64,000 nt of DNA from Lachnospiraceae bacterium (GCA_014239155.1 JAAZZQ010000017.1:27699-91698); one strand, 5' to 3'. Positions 16,946 through 27,032 are shown, numbered from the stretch's first letter. Notes: a model not told the origin generated them from the sequence alone. A program made the numbers and translations.

Positions 16946-18082
16946 ATGATTACAATATACGGAAAATATACAAATGCGATTGTTTATACAACGGAGAATG
17001 AACAGTATGCAATGGATGACTATGCGCGCAAGCAGTTACAGATGATTTGCGACCACCCTTGTGCCGCAGGAAGCAAGATTCGCGTTATGCCAGATGTGCA
17101 TCCCGGAAAGGTGGGAACTATTGGGTTGACAATGACAGTGAGGGATTTGCTGATGCCAAATCTTGTCGGGGTAGATATTGGTTGTGGCATGACAATTGCA
17201 AAACTGAAAGCGAAACGTCTGGAATGTCAAAAATTGGATACAATTATTCGTGATAATGTGCCTGTTGGTGGTGCAGTCAGAAAGAACTGTCATAAACTGA
17301 GTGATAAAATTGCACTTCGCAGACTGCATTGCTATAAGGCGATTGAGGAGGCAAAGGCGGAGCGCAGTATTGGAACCCTTGGCGGTGGCAATCATTTTAT
17401 TGAAGTGGATAAAGACGAAGAGGATACACTTTACCTAGTAGTCCATTCTGGTAGTCGCCACCTTGGCATGGAAGTGACAGAGTATTATTTAAAGGAAGGA
17501 CAAAAAGAATCTCAGATGAAAAAGCAAGGTCATGCTCCATATGAATTGACTTGTCTGGAAGGAGCGTTATTGCAGGATTATCTCTATGATTTGGAAATTG
17601 TGCAGGAGTTTGCGCGTCTGAATAGAGAAGCGATGATTGATGAGATTACGCGCGGTATGAAATGGAAGGTACAAGACAGTTATACTTGCATTCACAACTA
17701 TATTGATTTTTCAAAAGATGTGCCTCTTTTAAGAAAGGGGGCAATTAGCGCGCAAGAAGGTGAGCAGGTTATTATTCCAATGAATATGCGTGATGGAATT
17801 ATTTTAGGGACAGGGCTTGGCAATGTGGACTGGAATCAGTCGGCTCCGCATGGTTCTGGGCGTGTTTATAGGCGCTCAGAAGTGAAGGAGCATCACACTG
17901 TCTCTGAGTTTAAAAAGGCGATGGAGGGAATTTATTCCATTTGCATCAATAAGGATACCTTGGATGAGTCCCCGTTTGCGTATCGTAAGATAGAAGATAT
18001 GGTGCCAGTAATCGAGGAGACTGTAAAGATAGAGAAAGTTATTAAGCCAGTCTATAATTTTAAGGCAGGTGCGGAGAGATAA
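16946..18082 (+). CDS. rtcB: RtcB family RNA-splicing ligase
   Basis: A 378-residue GTP/Mn2+-dependent RNA ligase homologue joining 2',3'-cyclic or 3'-phosphate ends to 5'-OH ends. Metal and guanylylation motifs are present: PDVHPGKVGTIG, VGVDIGCGM with the metal Cys, GGGNHFIE, HSGSRHLG, CIHNYID and the C-terminal PHGSGRVYRR that holds the nucleotidylated His. It is shorter than E. coli RtcB (408) and resembles the short bacterial RtcB forms. ATG 16946 was chosen, preceded by AAAGGATTTT, rather than the upstream ATG at 16925. No RtcA or RtcR gene is nearby. The kinase-like gene follows after 12 bases. Confidence 0.9.
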   Translation: MITIYGKYTNAIVYTTENEQYAMDDYARKQLQMICDHPCAAGSKIRVMPDVHPGKVGTIGLTMTVRDLLMPNLVGVDIGCGMTIAKLKAKRLECQKLDTIIRDNVPVGGAVRKNCHKLSDKIALRRLHCYKAIEEAKAERSIGTLGGGNHFIEVDKDEEDTLYLVVHSGSRHLGMEVTEYYLKEGQKESQMKKQGHAPYELTCLEGALLQDYLYDLEIVQEFARLNREAMIDEITRGMKWKVQDSYTCIHNYIDFSKDVPLLRKGAISAQEGEQVIIPMNMRDGIILGTGLGNVDWNQSAPHGSGRVYRRSEVKEHHTVSEFKKAMEGIYSICINKDTLDESPFAYRKIEDMVPVIEETVKIEKVIKPVYNFKAGAER

Positions 18083-18094
18083 GGAGGTATTAAA

Positions 18095-18709
18095 TTGATT
18101 ATTACGATTAGTCGAGAGACAGGAAGTGGTGGACATACGGTAGGTAGATTGTTGGCAGAGCGATTGGGCTATGATTTTTATGATAAAGAAATTGTGGCAT
18201 CTGTGGCAAGCAAAATGGGGATTGATGAGAAACTCATTTTGGAAAATGGTGAGAATATGTCTGATCAAGATTATATTGATATGAAAAGTGGCTTTGTGCC
18301 ATACTACAGAAAAGCACAAGTGCCTTACGAGGAAATTAAAGAGGCACAGGACAAGGTAATTAAAAGTATTGCAGAGAAAGGAAACTGTGTGATTGTAGGG
18401 CGCGGCGCAGATTATATTCTCAGGGAGCGCGATGATGTTTTTCATGTGTTTATTCACGCGGATATGGAGCATCGTGTGAAACGTGTCCAGCGTCATGAGG
18501 GCGTGACAGACCAAGAAGAGCGTGTCCGAAAAGAGCTTATGCAAAAAGACCGTTCAAGGGCTACTTACTATAGATATTTTACACAAAAAGAGTGGGGAAA
18601 AGTTGAGAATTATACACTCTCATTGGATTCTGGTATCTTTACAAAAACACAGTGCATGGAACTGATTGTTCAGGCAATAAAGATGAAAGAAAAAAACAAA
18701 GAGGCATAA
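18095..18709 (+). CDS. Cytidylate kinase-like protein
   Basis: A 204-residue P-loop protein starting IITISRETGSGGHTVGRLLAERLGYDFYDKE, the hallmark of the cytidylate-kinase-like family. VIVGRGADYIL and RVKRVQRHEG are also typical. Many members are of unknown substrate, so true CMP kinase activity is not implied. The start is TTG 18095, 7 bases after AAGGAGG. The gene is 12 bases behind rtcB and one base ahead of the next, forming a tight three-gene operon that might concern RNA ends or nucleotides. Confidence 0.85.
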   Translation: MIITISRETGSGGHTVGRLLAERLGYDFYDKEIVASVASKMGIDEKLILENGENMSDQDYIDMKSGFVPYYRKAQVPYEEIKEAQDKVIKSIAEKGNCVIVGRGADYILRERDDVFHVFIHADMEHRVKRVQRHEGVTDQEERVRKELMQKDRSRATYYRYFTQKEWGKVENYTLSLDSGIFTKTQCMELIVQAIKMKEKNKEA

Positions 18710-18710
18710 A

Positions 18711-19217
18711 ATGGAAAAAAGTATATATCATACCATTATATTAAAAGAAGATATTGAAAAATTGCTTACACTTAGCGATAATGAAAAAAAAGAACTTCTT
18801 TTTGTACTGTTATGGGAATATCTGCCTTGGAAATCTTTAGAGGAAATGAATGAAGTACAAAAGACACTATATCTTGCCTCGAAATTGGAGGACATCTGTC
18901 AGATTGACATGCTCCCTTCTTTGTCTGCGGAAAAAGAGTTTTTTCTTGCTTTGCCCGAAATAAAAAAAGCATATGAAAACTTAGGTGCATTCAAATCGGC
19001 GGCACTTTTAGATGAATTTATATCATTGATACCTGCTAAAACAGTGCCTGCATGGGAATGGTTTTTTGAGGGAGAACGAGGAGATATTATTGAAAGAATT
19101 GACGGTGAATTATGTGATTATCCAGATGGACTTATGATTAATTTTTATATTGCGTATCTCTCTAAACCTCAAAATGCAAAGCAACTTTTTACAGGGCTAA
19201 ATAATCGATCCCTATAA
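18711..19217 (+). CDS. Small unknown protein, possibly DUF4375/DMP19-like
   Basis: A 168-residue soluble protein. The helical segment LPEIKKAYENLGAFKSAALLDEFISLIP is like the end of DUF4375 (DMP19) domains, but the usual NGGFxQYF motif is not visible, so the assignment is tentative. Its ATG is one base after the stop of the kinase-like gene, so it should be translationally coupled to it. A MITE sits immediately after its stop codon: the target duplication begins on the last base of the TAA. Confidence 0.55.
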   Translation: MEKSIYHTIILKEDIEKLLTLSDNEKKELLFVLLWEYLPWKSLEEMNEVQKTLYLASKLEDICQIDMLPSLSAEKEFFLALPEIKKAYENLGAFKSAALLDEFISLIPAKTVPAWEWFFEGERGDIIERIDGELCDYPDGLMINFYIAYLSKPQNAKQLFTGLNNRSL

Positions 19218-19224
19218 AGGCTAT

Positions 19225-19360
19225 GTAACAGTTCAGACAAGCTGACCTGTTACTGCAAAAATCCATTAAAAATCGCCTTTGGCGATGGGATTTTTGTTCT
19301 CAAGTTTTATGTTTTCGCACGGTCAGCGCAGTAAATGCGCAGACCTATCTGAACTGTTAC
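19225..19360 (+). mobile_element. IS66-type MITE, copy A (136 bp, intact)
   Basis: Inverted ends are GTAACAGTTCAGA and TCTGAACTGTTAC. Perfect 8-bp direct repeats AAGGCTAT flank it (19217-19224, 19361-19368). It matches the reverse complement of copy B (40485-40620) with roughly ten differences over 136 bases. Internal hairpins are GTAACAG...CTGTTAC at the left end, AAATCGCC-TTT-GGCGAT in the middle and GCGCAGTAAATGCGC at the right. It is non-coding and lies directly after a stop codon. Confidence 0.92.
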
Positions 19361-19399
19361 AAGGCTATTACAAATTTTCTAAACTTATTAGATAAAAAC

Positions 19400-19428
19400 T
19401 TGCAATCTAAAAACGATTGCGATACAAT
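19400..19428 (+). promoter_or_regulatory. leuS promoter
   Basis: TTGCAA (19400-19405) and TACAAT (19423-19428) have a 17-base spacer. The ~75-base leader before leuS holds a small CATCTT/AAGATG hairpin but is too short for a T-box riboswitch, and no T-box sequence is seen. Confidence 0.6.
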
Positions 19429-19509
19429 TACACAAGAGTATTTTGTATTGAAAATATTAGAAAATAAGCATCTTTTACAATAGAAGATGTTAAAAAAGGA
19501 GTAAAAGAG

Positions 19510-21924
19510 ATGAACAAAGAGTATTCTCCAAAGGACATTGAGAAAAAGTGGCAGAATATCTGGGATAAGGAGGAGGCCTTTAAGGTCGGTGTGGACAAGA
19601 CAAAACCAAAGTATTATGCGTTGGTAGAGTTTCCGTATCCGTCAGGACAGGGACTTCATGTAGGGCATCCAAGACCATATACTGCGATGGATATTGTGTC
19701 AAGAAAACGCAGAATGCAGGGCTATAACGTTCTGTTTCCTATGGGGTGGGATGCGTTTGGCTTGCCGACAGAAAATTATGCAATTAAGAACAAGATTCAC
19801 CCAAAGATTGTGACTAGGAACAATGTAGAGCATTTTAAGAATCAGTTAAAGGCGCTTGGGTATTCGTTTGATTGGTCCAAGGAAGTAAACACAACAGACG
19901 AGAACTATTACAAGTGGACACAGTGGATTTTCTTGCAGCTTTTTAAGAAGGGGCTTGCCTACAAGAGCGAGATGCCAATAAACTTTTGTACTTCTTGCAA
20001 AGTTGGGCTTGCCAATGAGGAAGTGGTAAACGGTGTGTGTGAGCGCTGTGGTTCTGAGGTTATTCGCAAGATGCAATCACAGTGGATGCTGAAAATTACG
20101 GATTATGCAGATAAATTAATTGAGGGGCTTGACCATGTTGATTATATTGAAAAGGTTAAAGTTTCGCAGAAAAATTGGATAGGGCGTTCTGAGGGTGCTG
20201 AGGTAGAGTTTAAGATTAAAGATAAGGATGAAACACTTTTAATTTACACAACAAGACCAGACACTCTTTTTGGCGCAACCTATATGGTAATCTCGCCAGA
20301 ACATCCATTGATTGAGAAGTACAAGGCTGAGATTGGAAATTATGCAGAAATAGCAGCTTACCGCGAACAGGCTTCTAGGAAGTCCGATTTTGAACGCACA
20401 GAGTTAGCAAAGGATAAGACAGGTGTGTGCATTCATGGTATTTCGGCAATTAATCCAGTCAACAACAAGGAAATTCCAGTGTGGGTTTCTGACTATGTAT
20501 TGATGTCATATGGTACTGGTGCGATTATGGCAGTTCCAGCGCATGATACAAGAGACTGGGATTTTGCGAAAAAATTTGGTCTTCCTATTATAGAAGTAGT
20601 TGCGGGAGGCGATGTGCAAAATGAAGCGTTTACAGATGTTGCGACAGGTACGCTTTGCAATTCGGATTTTCTAAATGGAATGGAAGTAAAGGATGCAAAG
20701 AAAGCAATTACAAATTGGCTTGAAGAAAAAGGAATTGGCCATAAAAAAGTTAATTTTAAGCTGCGCGATTGGGTGTTCTCCCGCCAGCGCTATTGGGGTG
20801 AACCGATTCCTATTGTGAATTGTCCTTGCTGTGGGTACGTTCCACTTGACGAGAGCGAATTGCCTTTGAGATTGCCAGAGGTAGAAAGTTATATGCCAAC
20901 AGATACAGGTGAGTCACCGCTTGCTGCGATGCGCGACTGGGTGGAGACCACTTGTCCAAAGTGCGGTGGCAAGGCGGAACGCGAGACGGATACCATGCCA
21001 CAGTGGGCGGGATCTTCTTGGTATTTCTTAAGATATATTGATCCAGATAATGACAAAGAATTTGCATCAAAAGAGGCGCTTGAATACTGGATGCCAGTTG
21101 ACTGGTACAACGGTGGAATGGAACACACAACACTTCATTTGCTCTACTCAAGATTTTGGCATAAATTCCTGTATGATCAGAATTTAGTGCCTTGTGATGA
21201 GCCGTATAAAAAGCGTACTTCGCATGGTATGATTCTTGGTGAGAATGGGGAGAAGATGTCCAAGTCAAGGGGAAATGTAGTAAATCCTGATGACGTGGTA
21301 AATGCATTTGGTGCAGACACACTTAGAACCTATGAAATGTTTATTGGTGCTTTTGATTTGAGCGCAGCATGGAGTATGGAGGGCGTTAAGGGGTGCCGTC
21401 GTTTCCTTGACCGTGTATGGAAACTTCAAGATATGATAATTGACCAAGAGAATTATCGGCCAGAGATGGAGACAAAAATTCACCAGACAATTAAGAAAGT
21501 TTCCAATGACTTTGAGGGATTGAAATTCAATACCGCGATAGCGGCAATGATGGCGCTTGTCAATGAATTTTACAAGGCAAACAGTGTCACAAAAGGCGAG
21601 TATGCCACACTGATTTTATTGTTAAATCCAGTGGCACCACATATGACAGAGGAGCTCTGGGAAATGCATTTTGGCAATGGAAGAGCTTATCAGCAGAAGT
21701 GGCCGGAGTATGACGAGGCAAAGACTGTAGAGTCTACTGTGGAGATTGCAGTGCAAATTAACGGCAAAGTAAAGGCAACTTTGGAAGTTGGACTTGATGA
21801 GGAAGAGGTCTCTGTAAAGGAGAAAGCACATGCGATTCCTTTGATTGCGGAACTTACAGCCGGAAAGAACATTGTGAAGGAAATCTATGTAAAAGGTAGA
21901 ATATTGAATATTGTAGCAAAATAA
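19510..21924 (+). CDS. leuS: Leucyl-tRNA synthetase
   Basis: An 804-residue class I synthetase of normal bacterial length that charges tRNA-Leu. The HIGH box appears as [12 protein letters not shown] (~48), zinc-site cysteines as [22 protein letters not shown], the CP1 editing domain includes [20 protein letters not shown], and KMSKS is in [18 protein letters not shown] (~581). The C-terminal anticodon-binding domain has [14 protein letters not shown]. Ribosome binding site AAAGGAG precedes the ATG. A gene derived from the same anticodon-binding domain follows 47 bases later. Confidence 0.97.
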   Translation: MNKEYSPKDIEKKWQNIWDKEEAFKVGVDKTKPKYYALVEFPYPSGQGLHVGHPRPYTAMDIVSRKRRMQGYNVLFPMGWDAFGLPTENYAIKNKIHPKIVTRNNVEHFKNQLKALGYSFDWSKEVNTTDENYYKWTQWIFLQLFKKGLAYKSEMPINFCTSCKVGLANEEVVNGVCERCGSEVIRKMQSQWMLKITDYADKLIEGLDHVDYIEKVKVSQKNWIGRSEGAEVEFKIKDKDETLLIYTTRPDTLFGATYMVISPEHPLIEKYKAEIGNYAEIAAYREQASRKSDFERTELAKDKTGVCIHGISAINPVNNKEIPVWVSDYVLMSYGTGAIMAVPAHDTRDWDFAKKFGLPIIEVVAGGDVQNEAFTDVATGTLCNSDFLNGMEVKDAKKAITNWLEEKGIGHKKVNFKLRDWVFSRQRYWGEPIPIVNCPCCGYVPLDESELPLRLPEVESYMPTDTGESPLAAMRDWVETTCPKCGGKAERETDTMPQWAGSSWYFLRYIDPDNDKEFASKEALEYWMPVDWYNGGMEHTTLHLLYSRFWHKFLYDQNLVPCDEPYKKRTSHGMILGENGEKMSKSRGNVVNPDDVVNAFGADTLRTYEMFIGAFDLSAAWSMEGVKGCRRFLDRVWKLQDMIIDQENYRPEMETKIHQTIKKVSNDFEGLKFNTAIAAMMALVNEFYKANSVTKGEYATLILLLNPVAPHMTEELWEMHFGNGRAYQQKWPEYDEAKTVESTVEIAVQINGKVKATLEVGLDEEEVSVKEKAHAIPLIAELTAGKNIVKEIYVKGRILNIVAK

Positions 21925-21971
21925 AATAACTTTAATTTCTATTCAATAAATATCAATGTACGGGGGCAAAA

Positions 21972-22715
21972 ATGGTGAATGATATTTTGACGCCGATGAA
22001 TCATAGAGAAATTGAATACAATGCAAAGAAACTGTCGGGGTGTAATATCCCCGACAGTTTTCTCTGCGCAGACTTGTGTGAAGAAAAAGAAAACAGAGCT
22101 GTTTTGTTAAAGTGGCTTGACGAGACAGGAAAACGTGTGTTTGATGAAAATTTAATAATGGATTATGGTACAGACTGTCTAAGGCTGTATTTGCTGTTTG
22201 AACAGACGCCAAAGGAGAAAGATGCACCTTACTATGATAGTTGGAAAGAGGGCGCACTTGAAGGCATTTACAAGTTTCTTAGCAGATACAGAAGAATGAT
22301 ACTTGTCGCTGATTTGTGGAACAGAAGCGGTAACTACAACGAAGAAATGTTTTCTACAGAGCGTATTTGTAGGTTGAAAGAGGCGGTAGAGAACACAAAC
22401 CGAAAAATAAAAGAATGTATCAACCGTGGCAATACAATGTCAAATCGCCATAAAATTGTATCAGCATTGATGGAGCTTTTGAATTTATATCAAAAAGAAT
22501 TGAAGATTGGGGAGATTGTAGCTAAGATTCATGCCCGTGCAATTGAGACGGCTGTTCCACATGGAAGTACAGAGAATAAATTTGAGATGGAACAGAAAGA
22601 AGAACAAGCAAAAAATCCAGAAGTGACAAAGCTTTGTCAGAAGTTTATTGCGTTGATAGCGCCATATGCGCCAAGTCTGTCTATGATATTGTGGACATCA
22701 ACTGTATTAGCATAA
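21972..22715 (+). CDS. LeuRS-derived protein lacking the catalytic domain
   Basis: A 247-residue protein that aligns by eye with the C-terminal third of the adjacent LeuRS. DETGKRVFDENLIMDYGTD corresponds to [20 protein letters not shown]...FGAD, CLRLYLLFEQTP to [12 protein letters not shown], and LIAPYAPSLSMILW to [14 protein letters not shown]. The KMSKS signature has decayed to GKRVF and the whole Rossmann and editing part is absent, so it cannot aminoacylate. The frame is intact with GGGGGC before ATG, which argues against a simple remnant. A role in binding tRNA-Leu or LeuRS is possible but unproven. It lies 47 bases after leuS, probably in its operon. Confidence 0.7.
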   Translation: MVNDILTPMNHREIEYNAKKLSGCNIPDSFLCADLCEEKENRAVLLKWLDETGKRVFDENLIMDYGTDCLRLYLLFEQTPKEKDAPYYDSWKEGALEGIYKFLSRYRRMILVADLWNRSGNYNEEMFSTERICRLKEAVENTNRKIKECINRGNTMSNRHKIVSALMELLNLYQKELKIGEIVAKIHARAIETAVPHGSTENKFEMEQKEEQAKNPEVTKLCQKFIALIAPYAPSLSMILWTSTVLA

Positions 22716-22739
22716 CTATACTATATTTTTTGTATTTCC

Positions 22740-22768
22740 TTGCCATTTTTGGTTGGAACTGATAAGAT
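22740..22768 (+). promoter_or_regulatory. Promoter of the TetR gene with small palindrome
   Basis: TTGCCA (22740-22745) and TAAGAT (22763-22768) are 17 bases apart. CTGAT (22759-22763) and ATCAG (22773-22777) bracket the -10 and could be an autoregulatory operator. Confidence 0.5.
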
Positions 22769-22801
22769 AATAATCAGGAACTGAGAAAATGAGGTGAAAG
22801 A

Positions 22802-23383
22802 ATGGCATTCTCAAAGGGAAAACGGATAGAAGATGAAACAAGCAAGCGCATAGAAGACCTTGCAGTCAATATTGGTTGCCATGAAGGTGTGGATGCACTG
22901 ACCGTCACAAGATTATGCAAGGAGTTAAACTGTGATAGGAGAGTGATTTACAATCGATTTCGGGATATTGATGAGATTAATTTGCTGGTCGCACAGCGGT
23001 GTAACGAGGAGATTTTGGCAAAGGCAAAGACCGCTATAACGCCCCAGGTTTCCTTTTATGAGAATATGACAGCGCTGGTTCAGGCAATGTTTACTTATAT
23101 TTATGAAAAAAATGCCTATTTTCAATATTATACAATACTTTATACAGTTACAGACAAAGGTTTAAAAAATGAGATTGTTCATTATTTGACTTATTTGATA
23201 GAGCAGGGAAAATTATCTGGTGACGTGCGCGCAGAGATAAATAGCAGCGGGGTGGCGCAAAATATTTGGATTCTTATGACAGGGATTGGCAGTATGCTTG
23301 CAGCGAATGTCAATTATAAATATCAAGAGGGACTCAATACATTGTTGTATGGCGTGGAGGCATTGGTTTCTTATATGAAATAA
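22802..23383 (+). CDS. TetR/AcrR family transcriptional regulator
   Basis: A 193-residue regulator. The N-terminal helix-turn-helix spans about residues 18-60 (ALTVTRLCKELNCDRRVIYNRFRDID), in the usual TetR position. The C-terminal part is helical and aromatic-rich, as expected of a ligand-binding and dimerisation domain. It is preceded by its own promoter and GAGGTGAAAG. Its target may be the Fe-S aldo/keto reductase gene 63 bases downstream, on the same strand, but this is only inferred from position. Confidence 0.85.
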   Translation: MAFSKGKRIEDETSKRIEDLAVNIGCHEGVDALTVTRLCKELNCDRRVIYNRFRDIDEINLLVAQRCNEEILAKAKTAITPQVSFYENMTALVQAMFTYIYEKNAYFQYYTILYTVTDKGLKNEIVHYLTYLIEQGKLSGDVRAEINSSGVAQNIWILMTGIGSMLAANVNYKYQEGLNTLLYGVEALVSYMK

Positions 23384-23446
23384 AAATAGGACATAAAAGA
23401 TATAAGTTAGAAAGTATAAACAGTTAGAAATGGCAAAGGAGGAGTT

Positions 23447-24481
23447 ATGGTAACAGTAAAACTTGGAAATACAGGGATTGTGGCAAATAAAAATGGTTTT
23501 GGTGCACTGCCAATTCAGCGAATTGACACGGAACATGCAGTAAAACTTATACATATGGCGCTTGATGGCGGTGTGAACTTCTTTGATACGGCAAGGGCAT
23601 ACAGTGATAGTGAGAAGAAGTTAGGGATTGCTTTAGAGGGGATTGACAGAAGTAAATATTATATTGCGACAAAGACAACTGCACAGACAGGCGAGAAAGT
23701 TTTTGAGGATTTGGAGACTTCGCTAGGGCTTTTAAAAACAGATTATATTGATATTTATCAATTGCACTGTGCACCGCGGTGTTTTCGGCCGGGTGATGGA
23801 GATGGCGTTTATGACGCTGTTGTAAAAGCGAAAAAAGAAGGAAAAATTCGACATATTGGAATCACTGCACATTTGTTAAATGTTGCGGAGGAGGCAATTG
23901 AGAGTGGTCTGTACGAAACATTACAATTTCCTTTTGCATATATTTCTTCAGAGAAGGAGATTGCGCTTGTAGAGAAGTGTGAGAAAGCGGGAATGGGTTT
24001 TCTCGGCATGAAGGGACTGGCAGGCGGATTGTTGACAAACGCAAAACTCTGCTACTGGTTTGCTTGCCAGCATCCTTCTGTGTTGCCATTGTGGGGAGTG
24101 CAGCGTGAATCTGAGCTTGCGGAATTTTTGGCTTGTCAGCAGGAAATGCCACAGATGAACGACGAGCTGAAAAAGATTTATGAAAATGACCGAAAAGAGT
24201 TGGCAGGAGAGTTTTGTCGTGGGTGTGGTTATTGTATGCCTTGTCCCAAAGGTATTAAAATCAATAATTGTGCACGTATTTCGCAGCTTTTGCGCCGTTC
24301 TCCATCAACAAATTGGCTGGGGGAAGATTGGCAGGCAGAGATGGCAAAAATTAAGGAGTGCCTCCACTGTGGACAGTGTGCTTCCAAGTGTCCATATGGA
24401 CTTGACACGCCAAAACTTTTGGAAAAAAATCTTGAGGATTACGAAAATGTGTTGGCAGGCAGAGTGTGTGTAAGTGAATAA
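23447..24481 (+). CDS. Aldo/keto reductase with C-terminal Fe-S cluster motifs
   Basis: A 344-residue oxidoreductase. The TIM-barrel half carries aldo/keto reductase features: NFFDTARAYSDSE with the catalytic Tyr, ATKTT with Lys, YQLHC with His, and the nicotinamide-region IRHIGITAH. The C-terminal 90 residues add two Cys clusters, CRGCGYCMPCPKG and CLHCGQCASKCPYG, as in the clostridial ferredoxin-type AKR subfamily. The substrate is unknown. AAGGAGGAG precedes the ATG. The carbohydrate gene follows 38 bases later. Confidence 0.88.
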   Translation: MVTVKLGNTGIVANKNGFGALPIQRIDTEHAVKLIHMALDGGVNFFDTARAYSDSEKKLGIALEGIDRSKYYIATKTTAQTGEKVFEDLETSLGLLKTDYIDIYQLHCAPRCFRPGDGDGVYDAVVKAKKEGKIRHIGITAHLLNVAEEAIESGLYETLQFPFAYISSEKEIALVEKCEKAGMGFLGMKGLAGGLLTNAKLCYWFACQHPSVLPLWGVQRESELAEFLACQQEMPQMNDELKKIYENDRKELAGEFCRGCGYCMPCPKGIKINNCARISQLLRRSPSTNWLGEDWQAEMAKIKECLHCGQCASKCPYGLDTPKLLEKNLEDYENVLAGRVCVSE

Positions 24482-24519
24482 GTTAGAAAAAAGATTATGG
24501 GAAAGGAAAAGGTATCATT

Positions 24520-26295
24520 ATGGAATTTGCGTCAGTATACCACAGAACCGTTGATAATTATTGCTATATGCTTGATGAGGAGCAGCTTATTATTAATCTT
24601 AAAACAGGATATGATGTAAAAGAAGTAAATATTGTCTATGGAGACCCGTTTGCAAATGGTATTCTTGGCGGCGGTGAGGAATGGACAGGGCAAAAAGCAA
24701 ATGTTCCATTTAAAAAACGCCTAAAATATCAACTTTGGTGGACAACGACAATCAAGCCAACATTCAAGCGCTTAAAATATTATTTTGAGTTGGTGACAGA
24801 GACAGAGCGTTGGTATTATTTTGAAGATGGTTTTGTCAGTGAAGAACAGATGCAGATTAAGGGGCGGAGCCGACAGTGCTTTACTATGCCTTGGATGAAC
24901 CCCGTTGATGTCAATCGGGTTCCAGCGTGGGTAAACGAAACTGTGTGGTATCAGATTTTTCCAGAGCGGTTCTGTAATGGTGATTCTTCCCTAAATCCTG
25001 AAAATACAAAACCTTGGAAATATGAGGGCGGTGTTGGGCATCATGATTTTTACGGCGGCGATTTAAAAGGTATGACGGACAAGCTGGATTATTTAAAGGA
25101 TTTGGGGATTACTGGAATCTATACAACGCCGATTAATGAATCTCCTTCCAACCATAAATATGACACAACGGATTACGAGAAAATTGACCCTTGTTTTGGC
25201 AATGATGAGACCATGAAAAATTTTGTGGAACAGGCACATGCGCGTGGAATCCGCGTGATGTTGGATGCTGTTTTCAATCACAGCGGATATTTCTTTAAAC
25301 CGTGGCAAGACGTGTTAGAAAATGGGCGCGATTCTAAGTATTTTGATTGGTTTATGATTAACGAATGGCCGTTGTCAAATCAGTGGGATGCAGCAAAGAG
25401 AGGGCAGTTGTATACTTTTGCTTTTTTTGACGAGATGCCAAAACTCAATACGAACAATCCAGTGGTGCGTGAGTATTTCATTGGAGTAGCCTGTGAATGG
25501 GTAAAAAAATATGATGTGGATGGTATTCGCATGGATGTGGCAAACGAAGTGTCGCATGTATTTTGCAAACAGCTTCGACAGGCTGTGAAAGCGATTAAAC
25601 CAGACATTTATATTTTAGGCGAGGTATGGCATGACGCGATACCGTGGCTCCGAGGAGATGAGTTTGACTCTGTTATGAACTATCCGCTTGCAGGTAGTAT
25701 GAAAGACTTTTTCTTGGACAAGAGCCTTACTGGCGAGGACTTTGAATTTATGATTAACCGCTGTTATACAAATTATATGCAACAGACCAATGATGTGCTG
25801 TTTAATATGCTTGACTCGCATGACACAATACGTCTTCGGAATGTGACAAGTGGACTAGACGTTTATAATTGTCTCTTTGCATTGTTGTTTACAATGCCAG
25901 GTAGCGTTTGTATCTATTATGGCACAGAGATTGGTATGGAGGGCGGTTTTGACCCAGACTGCCGCAGATGTATGCCTTGGGAAGATATTGAGCAGGGAAA
26001 ATATAATGAGCAAATCTCGATTACAAAGCAGCTTATTAAGCTTAGAAAAGAAGAGCCATTGATGCGGGAGCGAAATTTTCATTTTCCGGCAGATTATAAA
26101 AATCCACGCGTGATTCAGCTTCAAAAGATGGGCTGGGGAGAGACCCTTGAGGTAATTGTAAATAGCAGTGATGAAGATATTGAGATTGTAAGAGATAAAG
26201 ATAATAAGATTATGTTCTCAAGAAATCTGGAGGGAGATATTTTACATTGCAATGGCGTTTGCATTCGGTATCTTGGAAGCAGGAAGAATATTTAG
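24520..26295 (+). CDS. GH13 alpha-glycosidase (neopullulanase/cyclomaltodextrinase type)
   Basis: A 591-residue cytoplasmic enzyme without signal peptide. An N-terminal beta domain (~1-140) precedes the barrel, as in GH13 subfamily 20. Conserved regions are DAVFNHSG (region I), GIRMDVANEV with nucleophile Asp ~339 (II), ILGEVWHD with acid Glu ~368 (III) and MLDSHDT with Asp ~435 (IV). The MPKLNTNNP stretch is also typical. It should split alpha-1,4 (and perhaps alpha-1,6) linkages in imported maltodextrins. It is 12 bases ahead of the purine genes, an unusual operon partner. Confidence 0.9.
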   Translation: MEFASVYHRTVDNYCYMLDEEQLIINLKTGYDVKEVNIVYGDPFANGILGGGEEWTGQKANVPFKKRLKYQLWWTTTIKPTFKRLKYYFELVTETERWYYFEDGFVSEEQMQIKGRSRQCFTMPWMNPVDVNRVPAWVNETVWYQIFPERFCNGDSSLNPENTKPWKYEGGVGHHDFYGGDLKGMTDKLDYLKDLGITGIYTTPINESPSNHKYDTTDYEKIDPCFGNDETMKNFVEQAHARGIRVMLDAVFNHSGYFFKPWQDVLENGRDSKYFDWFMINEWPLSNQWDAAKRGQLYTFAFFDEMPKLNTNNPVVREYFIGVACEWVKKYDVDGIRMDVANEVSHVFCKQLRQAVKAIKPDIYILGEVWHDAIPWLRGDEFDSVMNYPLAGSMKDFFLDKSLTGEDFEFMINRCYTNYMQQTNDVLFNMLDSHDTIRLRNVTSGLDVYNCLFALLFTMPGSVCIYYGTEIGMEGGFDPDCRRCMPWEDIEQGKYNEQISITKQLIKLRKEEPLMRERNFHFPADYKNPRVIQLQKMGWGETLEVIVNSSDEDIEIVRDKDNKIMFSRNLEGDILHCNGVCIRYLGSRKNI

Positions 26296-26307
26296 GAGGT
26301 TTTAAAA

Positions 26308-27021
26308 ATGAAGATGTTATCATTGGAACAGGAGCTTAGGGAGAATGCCTATCCTGGAAGGGGAATTGTCATTGGTAGGACAGCAGATGGAAAAAAAGCT
26401 GCAATTGCTTACTTTATTATGGGCAGGAGTGAGAACAGTAGAAACCGTGTTTTTGTAGAAGAAGGAGAGGGGATTCGCACACAGGCATTTGACCCTTCTA
26501 AGTTAAGCGATCCCAGTTTAATTATCTATGCGCCAGTTCGTGTGCTTGGCAATAAAACCATTGTGACAAACGGAGACCAGACAGATACCATCTATGAATT
26601 GATGGATAAACAACAGACATTTGAGCAGGCGCTTAGAACAAGGGAATTTGAGCCAGATGCACCAAATTACACACCAAGGATTTCTGGTATTCTTCATATT
26701 GAGAATCACAGTTTTAACTATGCAATGTCCATTTTAAAAAGTAATAATGGAAATCCAGATGCCTGCAATCGTTTTACCTTTGCATACAATAATCCAATAG
26801 CAGGCGAGGGACACTTTATCCATACTTATATGGGAGATGGAAACCCGCTTCCAAGCTTTGAGGGAGAACCAAAGCTTGTGGGGATTCCAAATGATATAGA
26901 TGCGTTTGGCGATCTTGTATGGGATAGCTTAAATGTGGAGAATAAAGTATCACTGTTTATCCGGTTTATTGATATTGAAACAGGAAGATATAAGTCAAAG
27001 ATTTACAATAAAAACAAGTAG
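26308..27021 (+). CDS. IMP cyclohydrolase (PurO-like)
   Basis: A 237-residue protein beginning with [29 protein letters not shown] and containing [16 protein letters not shown] and [11 protein letters not shown], the pattern of the PurO-type IMP cyclohydrolase family, unrelated in sequence to the MGS-like half of PurH. It closes the ring of FAICAR to IMP. The next gene supplies the transformylase step, so the two together replace bifunctional PurH. AGGAGG is at the proper distance. The stop codon overlaps the ribosome binding site of the following gene. Confidence 0.88.
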   Translation: MKMLSLEQELRENAYPGRGIVIGRTADGKKAAIAYFIMGRSENSRNRVFVEEGEGIRTQAFDPSKLSDPSLIIYAPVRVLGNKTIVTNGDQTDTIYELMDKQQTFEQALRTREFEPDAPNYTPRISGILHIENHSFNYAMSILKSNNGNPDACNRFTFAYNNPIAGEGHFIHTYMGDGNPLPSFEGEPKLVGIPNDIDAFGDLVWDSLNVENKVSLFIRFIDIETGRYKSKIYNKNK

Positions 27022-27032
27022 GAGAATTGAAT

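Noticed and set aside
17876..18544. 222-codon open frame on the minus strand opposite rtcB and the kinase-like gene
   Set aside because: Antisense shadow of two well-supported genes, no ribosome site or recognisable product.
19218..19509. Possible T-box riboswitch before leuS
   Set aside because: The region is MITE copy A plus a promoter and a short leader. No T-box sequence or specifier structure is present.
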